The notes under the pieces are model-generated. The model ran no database searches, had not been told where the DNA came from, and was given only the letters and a program-made list of their open reading frames with translations. The translations under genes and the position numbers were made by a program. A stretch of 64,000 nt of DNA. Origin: Pirellulaceae bacterium. GTDB lineage: Bacteria; Planctomycetota; Planctomycetia; Pirellulales; Pirellulaceae. Positions within the stretch are counted from its first letter, which is position 1, and each line of letters begins with the position of its first letter. This document shows, piece by piece, positions 25,718-34,029 of the stretch. The stretch lies in assembly GCA_022448645.1 (NCBI GenBank), contig JAKVBZ010000015.1, positions 18,012-82,011 on the forward strand. Direction: 5' to 3'.

Positions 25718-27181
25718 TTAGTTGTGTACAATTTGTTCCAGAAGCCGTAAAAAATTCTTCTGTCGTGGGTCCTTCCCTTCGACAGTGATTTGTCCTTGGT
25801 GCAAACATTCTTGCACGGAAACGCGACGTTCTGTTAAACGGTCAAAAGTATTGGAATTCAGATAAATCAGCTCATGACAGTCTGCAGACAGGCCATGTCG
25901 GAAGGCAACTGGGCGATCCTGGTCCAGGAAAATTTCCCATTGTCCACCTCCGGGACCATTGACTTGTAATCCGAATCGGGCAGCCTGTTGACTGGGCCTG
26001 GCCGATTCTTGCAGCAGCTTGCCCAATCGTCCCGTCACGTCACACTTCAACTGAACGGGGGCGGGACGTGGCCAGCCAAAATTGGATTCTATGGCGAACT
26101 TGCACAGTCGAACGAGCATCTCGCAATTGACTTCCGGACACGGCAAGTGTGGGGCAGCGCGACGAGTATTTGTCAAATCAAATTGGGGATCGTCTTTCCA
26201 GTAAGATTCGTAGATCTTCATTTGGTTCCGAAAATAGGAGACGAACTCGTCCTGATTAAAGGTCCAACTGTTCTCCTGATGATCTGCACTGGCGGTCAGG
26301 TCGCTGTAGGTTAAGAATCCTTGTGCCATCGCATCACGCATAATATTTGCGGTTGCTGGCTTCTCAGGAGCCAAATGGTACGTTTCGCCATGATGCTGTG
26401 AATTTGTGATCATGTGGGTCATTACTTCCGAAACCCAGTTCACAGGGACAAGATTCTTGCGCTCATGTCCTTGAATCTGAATGGATTCTTGCAATGGACC
26501 GGCTTGTAAGTCGTCCCGCATGATGTGACGAAACATGGTATGCACAAGTTTTAAGGGGACATAAAAACCGTGAAACGTAGGTGTGTAGCCGGTTTGAGAA
26601 TCTCCAATAATAATTGCTACGCGGTAGATTGTCGGTGGATGAATATGGTCGGCAGCACGCACCATCAATTCGCCTTCCAGCTTGCTGCGCTCATAGTCAG
26701 TGTTCATTTCCTGGCCTTCGTTAAGCTCGCTTTCGTACACCAATCCATCACGCTTGCCACAGACATATGCTGTCGAGACGTGATGGTAGTTTCGAATGCC
26801 AGTATGACGGCAGAACGCTAGGGCATTGGCAGTGCCGTTGATGTTGGTACGCCAAGGTTCTTCATCCGGCCGCTTGCCGTAGTAAGTCACGCTGGCGGCG
26901 TTTTGGACGATGGAGTCACAATTCTCACTGACCCACTGTAACTGTTCGTCGGACAAATCGAATTGTTCGTTGGACAGGCTACCCTGTAGAATCACTGGAC
27001 GAGGCAACGTATGGCCCGCCTGTTTGTCCCAGCGGGCCATGATTGCTTCAATGCGCTGGCGGGCACTTTCTATCTTGTTCGACCGAACCAACACTGCCAC
27101 ACGTTGCCCCGCGACCATCAAGTCGCGCAACAAGTATGAGCCCAAAAGTCCGGTGGCCCCTGTTAGTAAGTGATATGGCAT
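25718..27181 (-). CDS. Thioester reductase-like NAD(P)-dependent protein with SCP2-like tail
   Basis: The 487-residue protein starts with an extended-SDR reductase of the kind found at the end of NRPS/PKS lines and in HglB and fatty-acyl reductases: nucleotide motif TGATGLLGSYLL (7-18), and catalytic Tyr163-x3-Lys167. Such domains release carrier-bound chains by reduction to aldehyde or alcohol. From about residue 395 to the end there is a second small domain (GGQWEIFLDQDRPVAFRHG, then RRVSVQECLHQGQITVEG) that looks like an SCP2 sterol-carrier fold, which binds hydrophobic chains. It is the first gene of the lipid cluster, and a good extended -10 promoter lies upstream. Release of a fatty aldehyde/alcohol is inferred. 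Confidence 0.85.
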   Translation of the reverse strand: MPYHLLTGATGLLGSYLLRDLMVAGQRVAVLVRSNKIESARQRIEAIMARWDKQAGHTLPRPVILQGSLSNEQFDLSDEQLQWVSENCDSIVQNAASVTYYGKRPDEEPWRTNINGTANALAFCRHTGIRNYHHVSTAYVCGKRDGLVYESELNEGQEMNTDYERSKLEGELMVRAADHIHPPTIYRVAIIIGDSQTGYTPTFHGFYVPLKLVHTMFRHIMRDDLQAGPLQESIQIQGHERKNLVPVNWVSEVMTHMITNSQHHGETYHLAPEKPATANIMRDAMAQGFLTYSDLTASADHQENSWTFNQDEFVSYFRNQMKIYESYWKDDPQFDLTNTRRAAPHLPCPEVNCEMLVRLCKFAIESNFGWPRPAPVQLKCDVTGRLGKLLQESARPSQQAARFGLQVNGPGGGQWEIFLDQDRPVAFRHGLSADCHELIYLNSNTFDRLTERRVSVQECLHQGQITVEGKDPRQKNFLRLLEQIVHN

Positions 27182-27630
27182 CTGTCAATCGTTGCGGGTT
27201 TAGTCGCGCCAAAGAGGAGGTCAGCGTCGTTTCCTTGTCCACAGGTTGCGGTGTTCAAGGTGAGCGCATAAGAAACCCACTGTGGCGATACAAAGTTCAT
27301 ATTATAGCAAAATGGTTAGTCGGGGGAAGATGCAGTGGATGCTTAATTTAGGTTCATTTAAGGGGCTTTTCCGGCCAGTTTGGCATTCTCAACTGTTGAT
27401 CTGGGGGCCAACGGTTGGGCATGACTGTGTCCAGGTTGGTCCATCGCCCACTTTGGGTGATGAGAACAAACGCTCACTACGGACTGCTAGCCAGTGATGC
27501 CTGCATATTCTGGATCGGTCACAGCCCTAGGTTGTCTGTGAATTATCCGATGAAGAATCGGTTGAAACGGTGGAAAGGTAGGGCAAAATTCAACGACTGT
27601 ACCGGTCGGGTAATATTCGAGCGGTGTCGG
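27182..27630 (-). other. Intergenic region upstream of the lipid cluster
   Basis: About 450 bases without a credible gene separate the glycosyltransferase gene (stop at 27631) from the first cluster gene (start at 27181), both on the minus strand. It contains one strong promoter-like element (see 27301-27309). I see no tRNA or repeat. Confidence 0.5.
27301..27309 (-). promoter_or_regulatory. Extended -10 promoter candidate for the lipid cluster
   Basis: On the minus strand the sequence reads TGCTATAAT, a perfect sigma70 -10 hexamer with the TGn extension. No good -35 hexamer is seen 16-18 bases upstream, which is common for extended -10 promoters. Transcription would start near 27294, giving a leader of about 110 bases before the reductase gene. 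All nine cluster genes downstream are in the same direction. Confidence 0.5.
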
Positions 27631-28305
27631 CTATGTTTTCTCATAGATTTGACGAAGCCGTTCGAGCGGAACTCCCAACCTGGCTGCGGCAAGAATCCAC
27701 CAATTTTTTAAGGTTTGCCGGATAACACCGTTCTGTTGCCAACGTCGTGCACTGGTCCGAATCGGTCCCTGAATGAGTGCGACTTGTCCGATTCGGCGGA
27801 GTTGTTGCATCAGTAGCAAATCTTCTAGCAGAGGGGATTGGGGAAACCCACCGACACGCTCAAAGATTTCGCGTCGCACAAAAATGCCTTGGTCTCCGTA
27901 AGGTAGAGACCATAGTCGAACTCGCCAGGCATTTCCCAGTTCGATACACCGGTAGATCCAACCCGGGGCTTCGATTTGTTGATGGAACGCGCCTGCCACG
28001 TTAGCGGGCTGAGATAAGGCCGAGGTGATATTTTTGACGGCATTCGTTGGCAAACGGCTATCGGCGTGCAGGAATAACAGTACTTCTCCAGTCGCTTGTT
28101 GTGCGGCGACATTCTGTTGCACGCCTCGACCTGGAGGACATTCCACAATCTTGGCACCAGCGCCCATTCCGGCGACAACGGTATCATCCCTGCTGCCTCC
28201 ATCTGCCACAAAGATTTCCCAAACGCCAGCTTGTTTAGCGCTTGTTACGGCGGAAGCAATATGTTTTGCTTCATTGAGAGCGGGGATGATAACAGAGATT
28301 CGCAT
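27631..28305 (-). CDS. Family 2 glycosyltransferase (TIGR04283-like)
   Basis: The 224-residue GT-A fold protein begins ISVIIPALNEAKHI, with ADGGSRDDT (metal/nucleotide site) and LLFLHADSRLP (DxD-like HAD). It continues with the acceptor-loop region GDQGIFVRREIFERVGGFP and LLEDLLLMQQL. This pattern matches the small glycosyltransferase family often annotated as TIGR04283. It is soluble, with no obvious membrane tail. It lies upstream of the lipid cluster but 450 bases away, so a link to that pathway is open. Donor and acceptor sugars cannot be read. Confidence 0.85.
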   Translation of the reverse strand: MRISVIIPALNEAKHIASAVTSAKQAGVWEIFVADGGSRDDTVVAGMGAGAKIVECPPGRGVQQNVAAQQATGEVLLFLHADSRLPTNAVKNITSALSQPANVAGAFHQQIEAPGWIYRCIELGNAWRVRLWSLPYGDQGIFVRREIFERVGGFPQSPLLEDLLLMQQLRRIGQVALIQGPIRTSARRWQQNGVIRQTLKNWWILAAARLGVPLERLRQIYEKT

Positions 28306-28475
28306 GGTTGGCGATGGAGACGTGTGGCACGATGCGATCCCATGTTGGTCGACTGCGTGTATGGAGTTCGAACGACTCGGTCCACCCGACGCATGCCGAC
28401 GATGTTTGGAGGCACCCTTGCGTGTTTGCGGTCAACCGAGAGTCGAGGCCACTGAAAAACACGAATGGCGCGCAA

Positions 28476-29729
28476 CTAGGCGACACGTTGTTCCGATTCG
28501 ATATACTCGACACCGTCGCCTTTGGCGATGACAACGATGCCGCCTTCGGTAACCGAAAACCCGCGTGCCTTGTCTAATTCAGTATCGTAGCCAATTTCTA
28601 TTTCACTCGGGATGCTGACTCCTTTATCGACGATCGTTCGTCGTAGTTTGGCGCGACGACCGATATCGACGTCTTGAAAAAGGATGGAGTCTTCGACTTG
28701 AGCATAACTGTTGACACGGACGCGTGGTCCTAAAATGCTGTGACGGACTTGTCCACCAGAAATGATGCTGCCTTGGCAAACGATGCTGTCCATGGCATAT
28801 CCGGTTCGCTCCTTTTCATCCACACCGGAAAACACGAACTTCGGAGGTGGAAAGCCGGGCTGATGCGTTCGCAAAGGCCAGCGGTCATCGTACATATTCA
28901 ATTGTGGATCGACTGATACCAGATCCATGTTGGCTTCGTAGTAGGCATCCAACGTGCCCACGTCACGCCAGTAGGCATCGCGTTTGCGGTTCTCGTCGCG
29001 AAATGGAAATGCAAAGACTCGGTGTGAATCGATGATTGAAGGAATCACATCTCGGCCAAAGTCGTGGACGCTACCCGGACTGGTGGCATCCTGGCACAAT
29101 TGCTCGAATAGAAAACGTGCCGTAAACACATAAATACCCATGGAAGCCAAGCAATGTGCGTCATCGTTGGGAAGTGTCTTTGGGGTAGCTGGCTTTTCTT
29201 GAAAGCCAATGATCCGGTTTCGATGGTCGACCTGCATGACACCGAATTGCTTGCCTTTTTCGGCAGAAACTCGTAAGGCCCCAATGGTCAAGTCCGCATC
29301 GTTCTCCTGATGGTGCTGGACCATATGTTGGTAGTTCATTTTGTAGATGTGATCGCCAGCCAGAATGACTACATACTCGGGACGTTCCTTTTCGATGGTG
29401 TAAATGTTCTGGTAGACAGCGTCCGCAGTGCCTTGATACCAATGTTCATCGATTCGTTGTTGAGGTGGGACGACATCGATAAACTCGCCCAATTCGCGGC
29501 ACAGGAAACGCCGCCAGCCGAGATTGATATGCCGGTCGAGACTCATCGCCTTGTACTGCGTGAGCACGAGCATCTTGCGGATGCCGCTGTTAAGGCAGTT
29601 GGATAAGGAGAAGTCAATGATCCGGTAGGCGCCACCAAACGGCACAGCCGGTTTAGCGCGATCACGCGTTAGTGGTTCCAGACGGGATCCTTTTCCTCCG
29701 GCCAATACGACGGACAAAACATTCTTCAT
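28476..29729 (-). CDS. glgC: Glucose-1-phosphate adenylyltransferase
   Basis: GlgC makes ADP-glucose for glycogen synthesis from ATP and glucose-1-phosphate. The start chosen is the ATG at 29729, which has GGAG six bases upstream and gives MKNVLSVVLAGGKGSRLEPL with the nucleotide loop; the TTG at 29768 is unlikely. The 417-residue product has FGGAYRIIDFSLSNC, HWYQGTADAVYQN, ILAGDHIYKMNY, FQEKP and YWRDVGTLDAYYEAN, and a C-terminal left-handed beta-helix (ISGGQVRHSILGPRVRV). The neighbouring genes are not other glg genes. Confidence 0.95.
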   Translation of the reverse strand: MKNVLSVVLAGGKGSRLEPLTRDRAKPAVPFGGAYRIIDFSLSNCLNSGIRKMLVLTQYKAMSLDRHINLGWRRFLCRELGEFIDVVPPQQRIDEHWYQGTADAVYQNIYTIEKERPEYVVILAGDHIYKMNYQHMVQHHQENDADLTIGALRVSAEKGKQFGVMQVDHRNRIIGFQEKPATPKTLPNDDAHCLASMGIYVFTARFLFEQLCQDATSPGSVHDFGRDVIPSIIDSHRVFAFPFRDENRKRDAYWRDVGTLDAYYEANMDLVSVDPQLNMYDDRWPLRTHQPGFPPPKFVFSGVDEKERTGYAMDSIVCQGSIISGGQVRHSILGPRVRVNSYAQVEDSILFQDVDIGRRAKLRRTIVDKGVSIPSEIEIGYDTELDKARGFSVTEGGIVVIAKGDGVEYIESEQRVA

Positions 29730-29861
29730 GCGATACTCCATCATCTGTAAGAACCAATTGTCAGCCAAGCATTGTAGTTGGTTTTGGAGAACTGCGAAAG
29801 CCGGGAAGCATGCGCTATGGTTCTCGAGTTTGTCTCAGTCAGCTTTTCGGCGGAAAGCTTG

Positions 29862-31868
29862 TTACAAGTAAACACGGCGGTTAAAAATGTACCACTCGAT
29901 GACCGCGACAATCAGGGCCAGCAGCAGCAGATACTTCCAGGCTTCTCTTCGGGTGGGCTCCCACGTCCTTTGCCCTTCCACCGATTCGTGTACAAAGTCT
30001 AATTCCGGGCGAGGCAGGATGCTACTTTCTCGACTGTTGAACAGGTTTACCGCGAATGTTTTGACAGATGCCTGTGGCGAATCTTCTTGGACGGTGTATA
30101 TCCCCAGCTCGTCAGTGTCAACAAAGGCGAACATGCCCCCAGCACTGCGCGATACTGGCAACTTTGCACCAGTCGGTGACTGCACCATGATTTCTTTTGC
30201 CGAGTTGTCCGAACGTATGACAATGGGTTCACCCGGCTGCACCGTCGATTTCATCCGGGACGGACTACTTGCCCCTCCCAGATAACGCAACATGTTGTTG
30301 ATGAATATTGGGAAGCTCACGCGGATCGGCCAGTTGGTATTGGCCGTACCTTCAGCTTGGTCCACGATGGTACAACCCAGTACCGCGTCCTCGTAGCTGT
30401 CACGAGGTGCGATCGCAAACAGGGCCCCGTGGTTCGTTTCGTCGTGTACCATATTGGTGTCGATCAGGACGGTGCCTCCGGGAGGGAGTGACAGAGGTAC
30501 GGCTTCCGCCATGTCGACATTTCCCATTTCGACAAATTGCATCAACGGATGTCCGCGATCCATGTCAATGATCTGAGGAGTTTGTAATTCACCACGAGTC
30601 CATCCGTCGACCGGAGGTAATTGGCCAATAAACACCGTGTTGGTCTGAGGCATGGCCTGAGGAGCACACTGGTCGTAGATAATCAAGTCGAACGTACCGT
30701 CCGCAGCTTGTTGTTCATATTGAGACAAGGCCATATAACTCGGAGGTCTCACGCTGACAGCGGCAAGCTTTTCTGCTTGTGCTGTAGAGATGGCCAATTC
30801 CAGAGGTTGATTGCCCGGAGTAACGAGCAGCACATCGGCTTGCCGGGGAGGCCTGATGGTGGCGTACGCTACGTTGTCGACGGCCAAGTCATCATCTTCT
30901 TCGATCTCCAAACGCAACGTGCCGGATTCAAAATGGTGCAGTGTCATGCCCAGGCTGCCGGATCCTCCGTGATCAAGTGTGATCGTTCGTGAGTCAATCA
31001 AGCCGTCGTCTCTGTAAAGATTGACATTGACCGAAATCTTGGATGGATGTTCCTCGTCCGTGTCCTCACGAGCGAAATGTTGCAAGCGTGCAAACACATG
31101 CAAGCGGTTTGGATTTTCTGGGTTCCGTTCGGTGTTAAACGTCACGATACCAACGTTGTGACAAGTATCGCTTCCCATGCGAATGTATTTTGGTGTCAGG
31201 TTTCCCAAGTCGAAATCGGATACGGTCGGTACGTTTCCGTCGCTGAAAATATACAAGGTGGCAGGGAGGGCGTCGGCAACGGCCATGACATTGCTTTCTC
31301 GTTCGCGGCTGTCGGCCGGATTGGCTCTGCCCGCAGCCGCGCGTAGGGCTTCGTCGAGATCTGTTGTGCGGTAGGTAGGTTTGATTTCGGAGACGGCTCG
31401 AGACAACTGACGTCGGTTGCGGCTGAATTCGTGTTCGATGCGGGCTTCGTCCGAAAAACTAACCACCATTGCGGTGTCGCCCGACCGCATTTCGTTATCA
31501 ATCAATTGTTGAATCCGACGTTTGGCTTCAGCCAGGCGTGAGCCGTCAGCGTCGGTGGCGCGCATGCTGGCCGACACGTCGACAAGAAAGATGAAACGAT
31601 TGCCCAGCAACTGCCGGTCTCTCCAACTGGGGCGCAGGCAAGCCAGCATGATGAGCAAGATCAACAGCAACTGCAGGAACAGCAGAATGTTTTGCCTGAG
31701 CCGCTGCCACAGGCTGTTGACGTGGAGATCTTCGATGGTGCGCTGCCACAAATAGGTGCTGGGAACTTCCAGTGGTTGACGCTTCAATTTCAAAAAATAG
31801 AGCAGCACGATCAACGGCGGGATCGCTGCCAATATGAGCCATTGCCACCCAAGAAGCATATTCGTCAT
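29862..31868 (-). CDS. BatA/VWA-domain membrane protein
   Basis: The 668-residue protein has the BatA-like N-terminus with two close membrane helices (about 8-26 and 60-78). A von Willebrand A domain follows with a full MIDAS start, Asp97-x-Ser99-x-Ser101. A long periplasmic region of about 350 residues and a final membrane helix near 648-664 complete it. Such proteins are usual partners of DUF58 proteins and MoxR ATPases, and the DUF58 gene lies only eight bases upstream. No MoxR gene is in the window. The family is poorly understood (chaperone or cell-envelope functions are proposed), so I give no specific role. Confidence 0.82.
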   Translation of the reverse strand: MTNMLLGWQWLILAAIPPLIVLLYFLKLKRQPLEVPSTYLWQRTIEDLHVNSLWQRLRQNILLFLQLLLILLIMLACLRPSWRDRQLLGNRFIFLVDVSASMRATDADGSRLAEAKRRIQQLIDNEMRSGDTAMVVSFSDEARIEHEFSRNRRQLSRAVSEIKPTYRTTDLDEALRAAAGRANPADSRERESNVMAVADALPATLYIFSDGNVPTVSDFDLGNLTPKYIRMGSDTCHNVGIVTFNTERNPENPNRLHVFARLQHFAREDTDEEHPSKISVNVNLYRDDGLIDSRTITLDHGGSGSLGMTLHHFESGTLRLEIEEDDDLAVDNVAYATIRPPRQADVLLVTPGNQPLELAISTAQAEKLAAVSVRPPSYMALSQYEQQAADGTFDLIIYDQCAPQAMPQTNTVFIGQLPPVDGWTRGELQTPQIIDMDRGHPLMQFVEMGNVDMAEAVPLSLPPGGTVLIDTNMVHDETNHGALFAIAPRDSYEDAVLGCTIVDQAEGTANTNWPIRVSFPIFINNMLRYLGGASSPSRMKSTVQPGEPIVIRSDNSAKEIMVQSPTGAKLPVSRSAGGMFAFVDTDELGIYTVQEDSPQASVKTFAVNLFNSRESSILPRPELDFVHESVEGQRTWEPTRREAWKYLLLLALIVAVIEWYIFNRRVYL

Positions 31869-31876
31869 GGTGTCTC

Positions 31877-32767
31877 TTACCGCACCAGGCCACGTTGTCG
31901 CAAATAGCTGGACACTAGCTGCTCAACAGGCACATGTGTGTTCGTCATCAAGTACGCCATTCCGCGACGAGTACAATACTCGCGTGCCGAGTCCACAAAA
32001 GTCGCAACCGTGCGTCGGTAGCGGTCTAGCAGGGGACGGCTCACCGTGATTTCGGCTGCATCACCGTCCTCGCAGTCGATCAATCGCAAGTCTCCCTGAA
32101 CTTCCGGATCGAGCTCCTCAGGGCTGAATAAATGAATCACATACACGTCCATTTGTTGAGCCAGCAGGAAGCGAAAAGCAGACTCAAATCCCTGCTTGTC
32201 CATCAAGTCGCTAATGAGTACAAGGATTCCTTTCCCGCTGTTACGCAGGCAGAAGTTTTTGATGCCGTCCACTAATGGCACACCTTCTCCCGCCTGGATA
32301 CCTTCCAAGTATTCGGTCAATCGCCATAGACTGTGCCTGCCTCGGAGTATCGGAGCCGGCGCCTGCAGGTCTTGATTCATCGCCTCGACACGCACTCGGT
32401 CGGCTCGGCATAAGCCAATGAACCCCAGCGCAGCTGCCAATTGCTTCGCATATTCGAATTTGGTTGGAGTTCCAAATTTCATGGAAAGGCTGTCATCGAT
32501 TAGCGCATAAAAATGTAAATCCTCTTCTTCGAGGAACATCTTAAGGAATAACTTATCGAGCCGAGCGTACAGATTCCAATCGATAAACCGTAAATCGTCC
32601 CCGGCGACGTAGTTGCGAAAGTCAGCAAACTCGACACTCTGTCCCTTTCGCTTGCTGCGCCGCTCTCCCTTCATGCGGCCGCGAAAAATCTTGCGGCTGA
32701 CAAGTTCCAGACGTTCGAGTTGAGCCAGCAGTTCAGGGCTGAGCAGCTGCGACGACTTGGTAGACAT
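31877..32767 (-). CDS. DUF58 domain protein (VWA-like)
   Basis: The start is set at the ATG at 32767 (MSTKSSQLLSPELLAQLERL), which gives about 296 residues; a TTG at 32815 would add 16. The conserved DUF58 block GQSVEFADFRNYVAGDDLRFIDW is complete. It is followed by a VWA-like fold (YALIDDSLSM as a MIDAS-like strand, then VLISDLMD). No membrane segment is seen, so it is probably cytoplasmic. It is cotranscribed with the VWA membrane protein gene eight bases downstream. Together they resemble the DUF58-BatA part of MoxR-associated operons. Confidence 0.85.
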   Translation of the reverse strand: MSTKSSQLLSPELLAQLERLELVSRKIFRGRMKGERRSKRKGQSVEFADFRNYVAGDDLRFIDWNLYARLDKLFLKMFLEEEDLHFYALIDDSLSMKFGTPTKFEYAKQLAAALGFIGLCRADRVRVEAMNQDLQAPAPILRGRHSLWRLTEYLEGIQAGEGVPLVDGIKNFCLRNSGKGILVLISDLMDKQGFESAFRFLLAQQMDVYVIHLFSPEELDPEVQGDLRLIDCEDGDAAEITVSRPLLDRYRRTVATFVDSAREYCTRRGMAYLMTNTHVPVEQLVSSYLRQRGLVR

Positions 32768-32980
32768 GTGGAAGGTTTTGGGGCATGGTCGAAATGTTGC
32801 TAGGTTAGCTGTCAACTTCGTGAGCTAACTTGGAAAATCCAAGTAGGCTGGATGATGGTTGTTCGCGACTGGATGTTCGTGGCAAGATGGAGGACACGTA
32901 AAAGACCTGAACTCGAGACATTTCCTTCATCTGGCCCCAAAGTTCCGGCCGTTATCGTTACAGCCCAGACCTAAGAAACA

Positions 32981-33865
32981 TTATTGCAGTTTTTGTCGCA
33001 TGCGGCGACTGTAGTCAGCGAGGATGGCCCGTTCCTGGTCGGTCAGGCATTCTTCGCCATCACGGTGTAACTTATCCAGCACTCGATCAGCCTCCCGATC
33101 AAGGCTTCGGATATGTTCTTCGGGGTGATGTAACCGTAATTTGGGTTGGCGACGAAAGATGGTTTTCAATTTTGTTCCACGTTGGCTTCCACCAGCCGAC
33201 GATGACGTCAGACGGCCGAAATTCCAGCCGAACTTGCAATAGACAAAGCCAAAGACAGCTCCTACCAGGTGCACATCGAAGGCGATCCTGGAGTTTTCCG
33301 ACTGTGGCGCAAATTGAAAAACGTTCATCAGGATAAGCAGGATGCCGAAGATCCAAGCCGGCATGGGAATGATGGCCATCAACAGGATGGTCCGTTTGGG
33401 GAAATGCAGGCAATACAAAATAACGACCGTGGTGACCGCTCCCGAAGCTCCCAGTAGTGGAACCAGGGGCTGTTGCAGAGCCAACTCTTTGAAAACCCAA
33501 AACAATCCACAGAGCACGATCGAGACGAGATAGAGACGTAGGAATTCACGCTTGCCATAGATGCCTTCGATCTCTCGTCCAAACATCCACAGGCAAAACA
33601 TGTTGCCCGCCAGGTGCATGAGGTTAAACCAATCGTGGGCGAAGCCGTAAGTGACAAACTTCCACCACAACCAAGGCTGAAACAGAACGGCGGGGTTGAG
33701 GGTGAGTTGCTGGGTGATCCAATTCGTCTCGTGGTATAGTAATTTGTTGAGGAAAAATGCCACCACGTTGATCAGCAGTAGTTTGTTTATCGTTGATTGC
33801 GGTAAACGGAACAGCGTCCCTGTCGAGCCGGAGTCTCGGTAATAGTCCCGTTCTGCTAATCCCAT
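32981..33865 (-). CDS. Rhomboid-family intramembrane serine protease
   Basis: The 294-residue membrane protein has the rhomboid catalytic set: HLAGN (His84, Asn88) in the second helix, GASGA with Ser141, and His199 in a later helix (FDVHLVGAVFGF). Six membrane helices are predicted, with a soluble C-terminal tail of about 75 residues ending in a charged helix (EEHIRSLDREADRVLDKLHRDG). Rhomboids cut membrane proteins near helix ends. Substrate unknown. It lies between the DUF58 gene and the coiled-coil protein gene on the same strand. Confidence 0.92.
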   Translation of the reverse strand: MGLAERDYYRDSGSTGTLFRLPQSTINKLLLINVVAFFLNKLLYHETNWITQQLTLNPAVLFQPWLWWKFVTYGFAHDWFNLMHLAGNMFCLWMFGREIEGIYGKREFLRLYLVSIVLCGLFWVFKELALQQPLVPLLGASGAVTTVVILYCLHFPKRTILLMAIIPMPAWIFGILLILMNVFQFAPQSENSRIAFDVHLVGAVFGFVYCKFGWNFGRLTSSSAGGSQRGTKLKTIFRRQPKLRLHHPEEHIRSLDREADRVLDKLHRDGEECLTDQERAILADYSRRMRQKLQ

Positions 33866-34029
33866 AGAACAACAAGTCGTTGGAGGAACATGCGTGGATC
33901 AAATGCGTGCAGTGAAACCTGGATTTCACACGTAATCGATCGTTATCCTACGCAATACTGGTTCAGAATGGGAGTGCAGATATTTGCCTCCCAGTTGCCA
34001 CGTGTCCACAGATTACTGTTGGGATGGGA

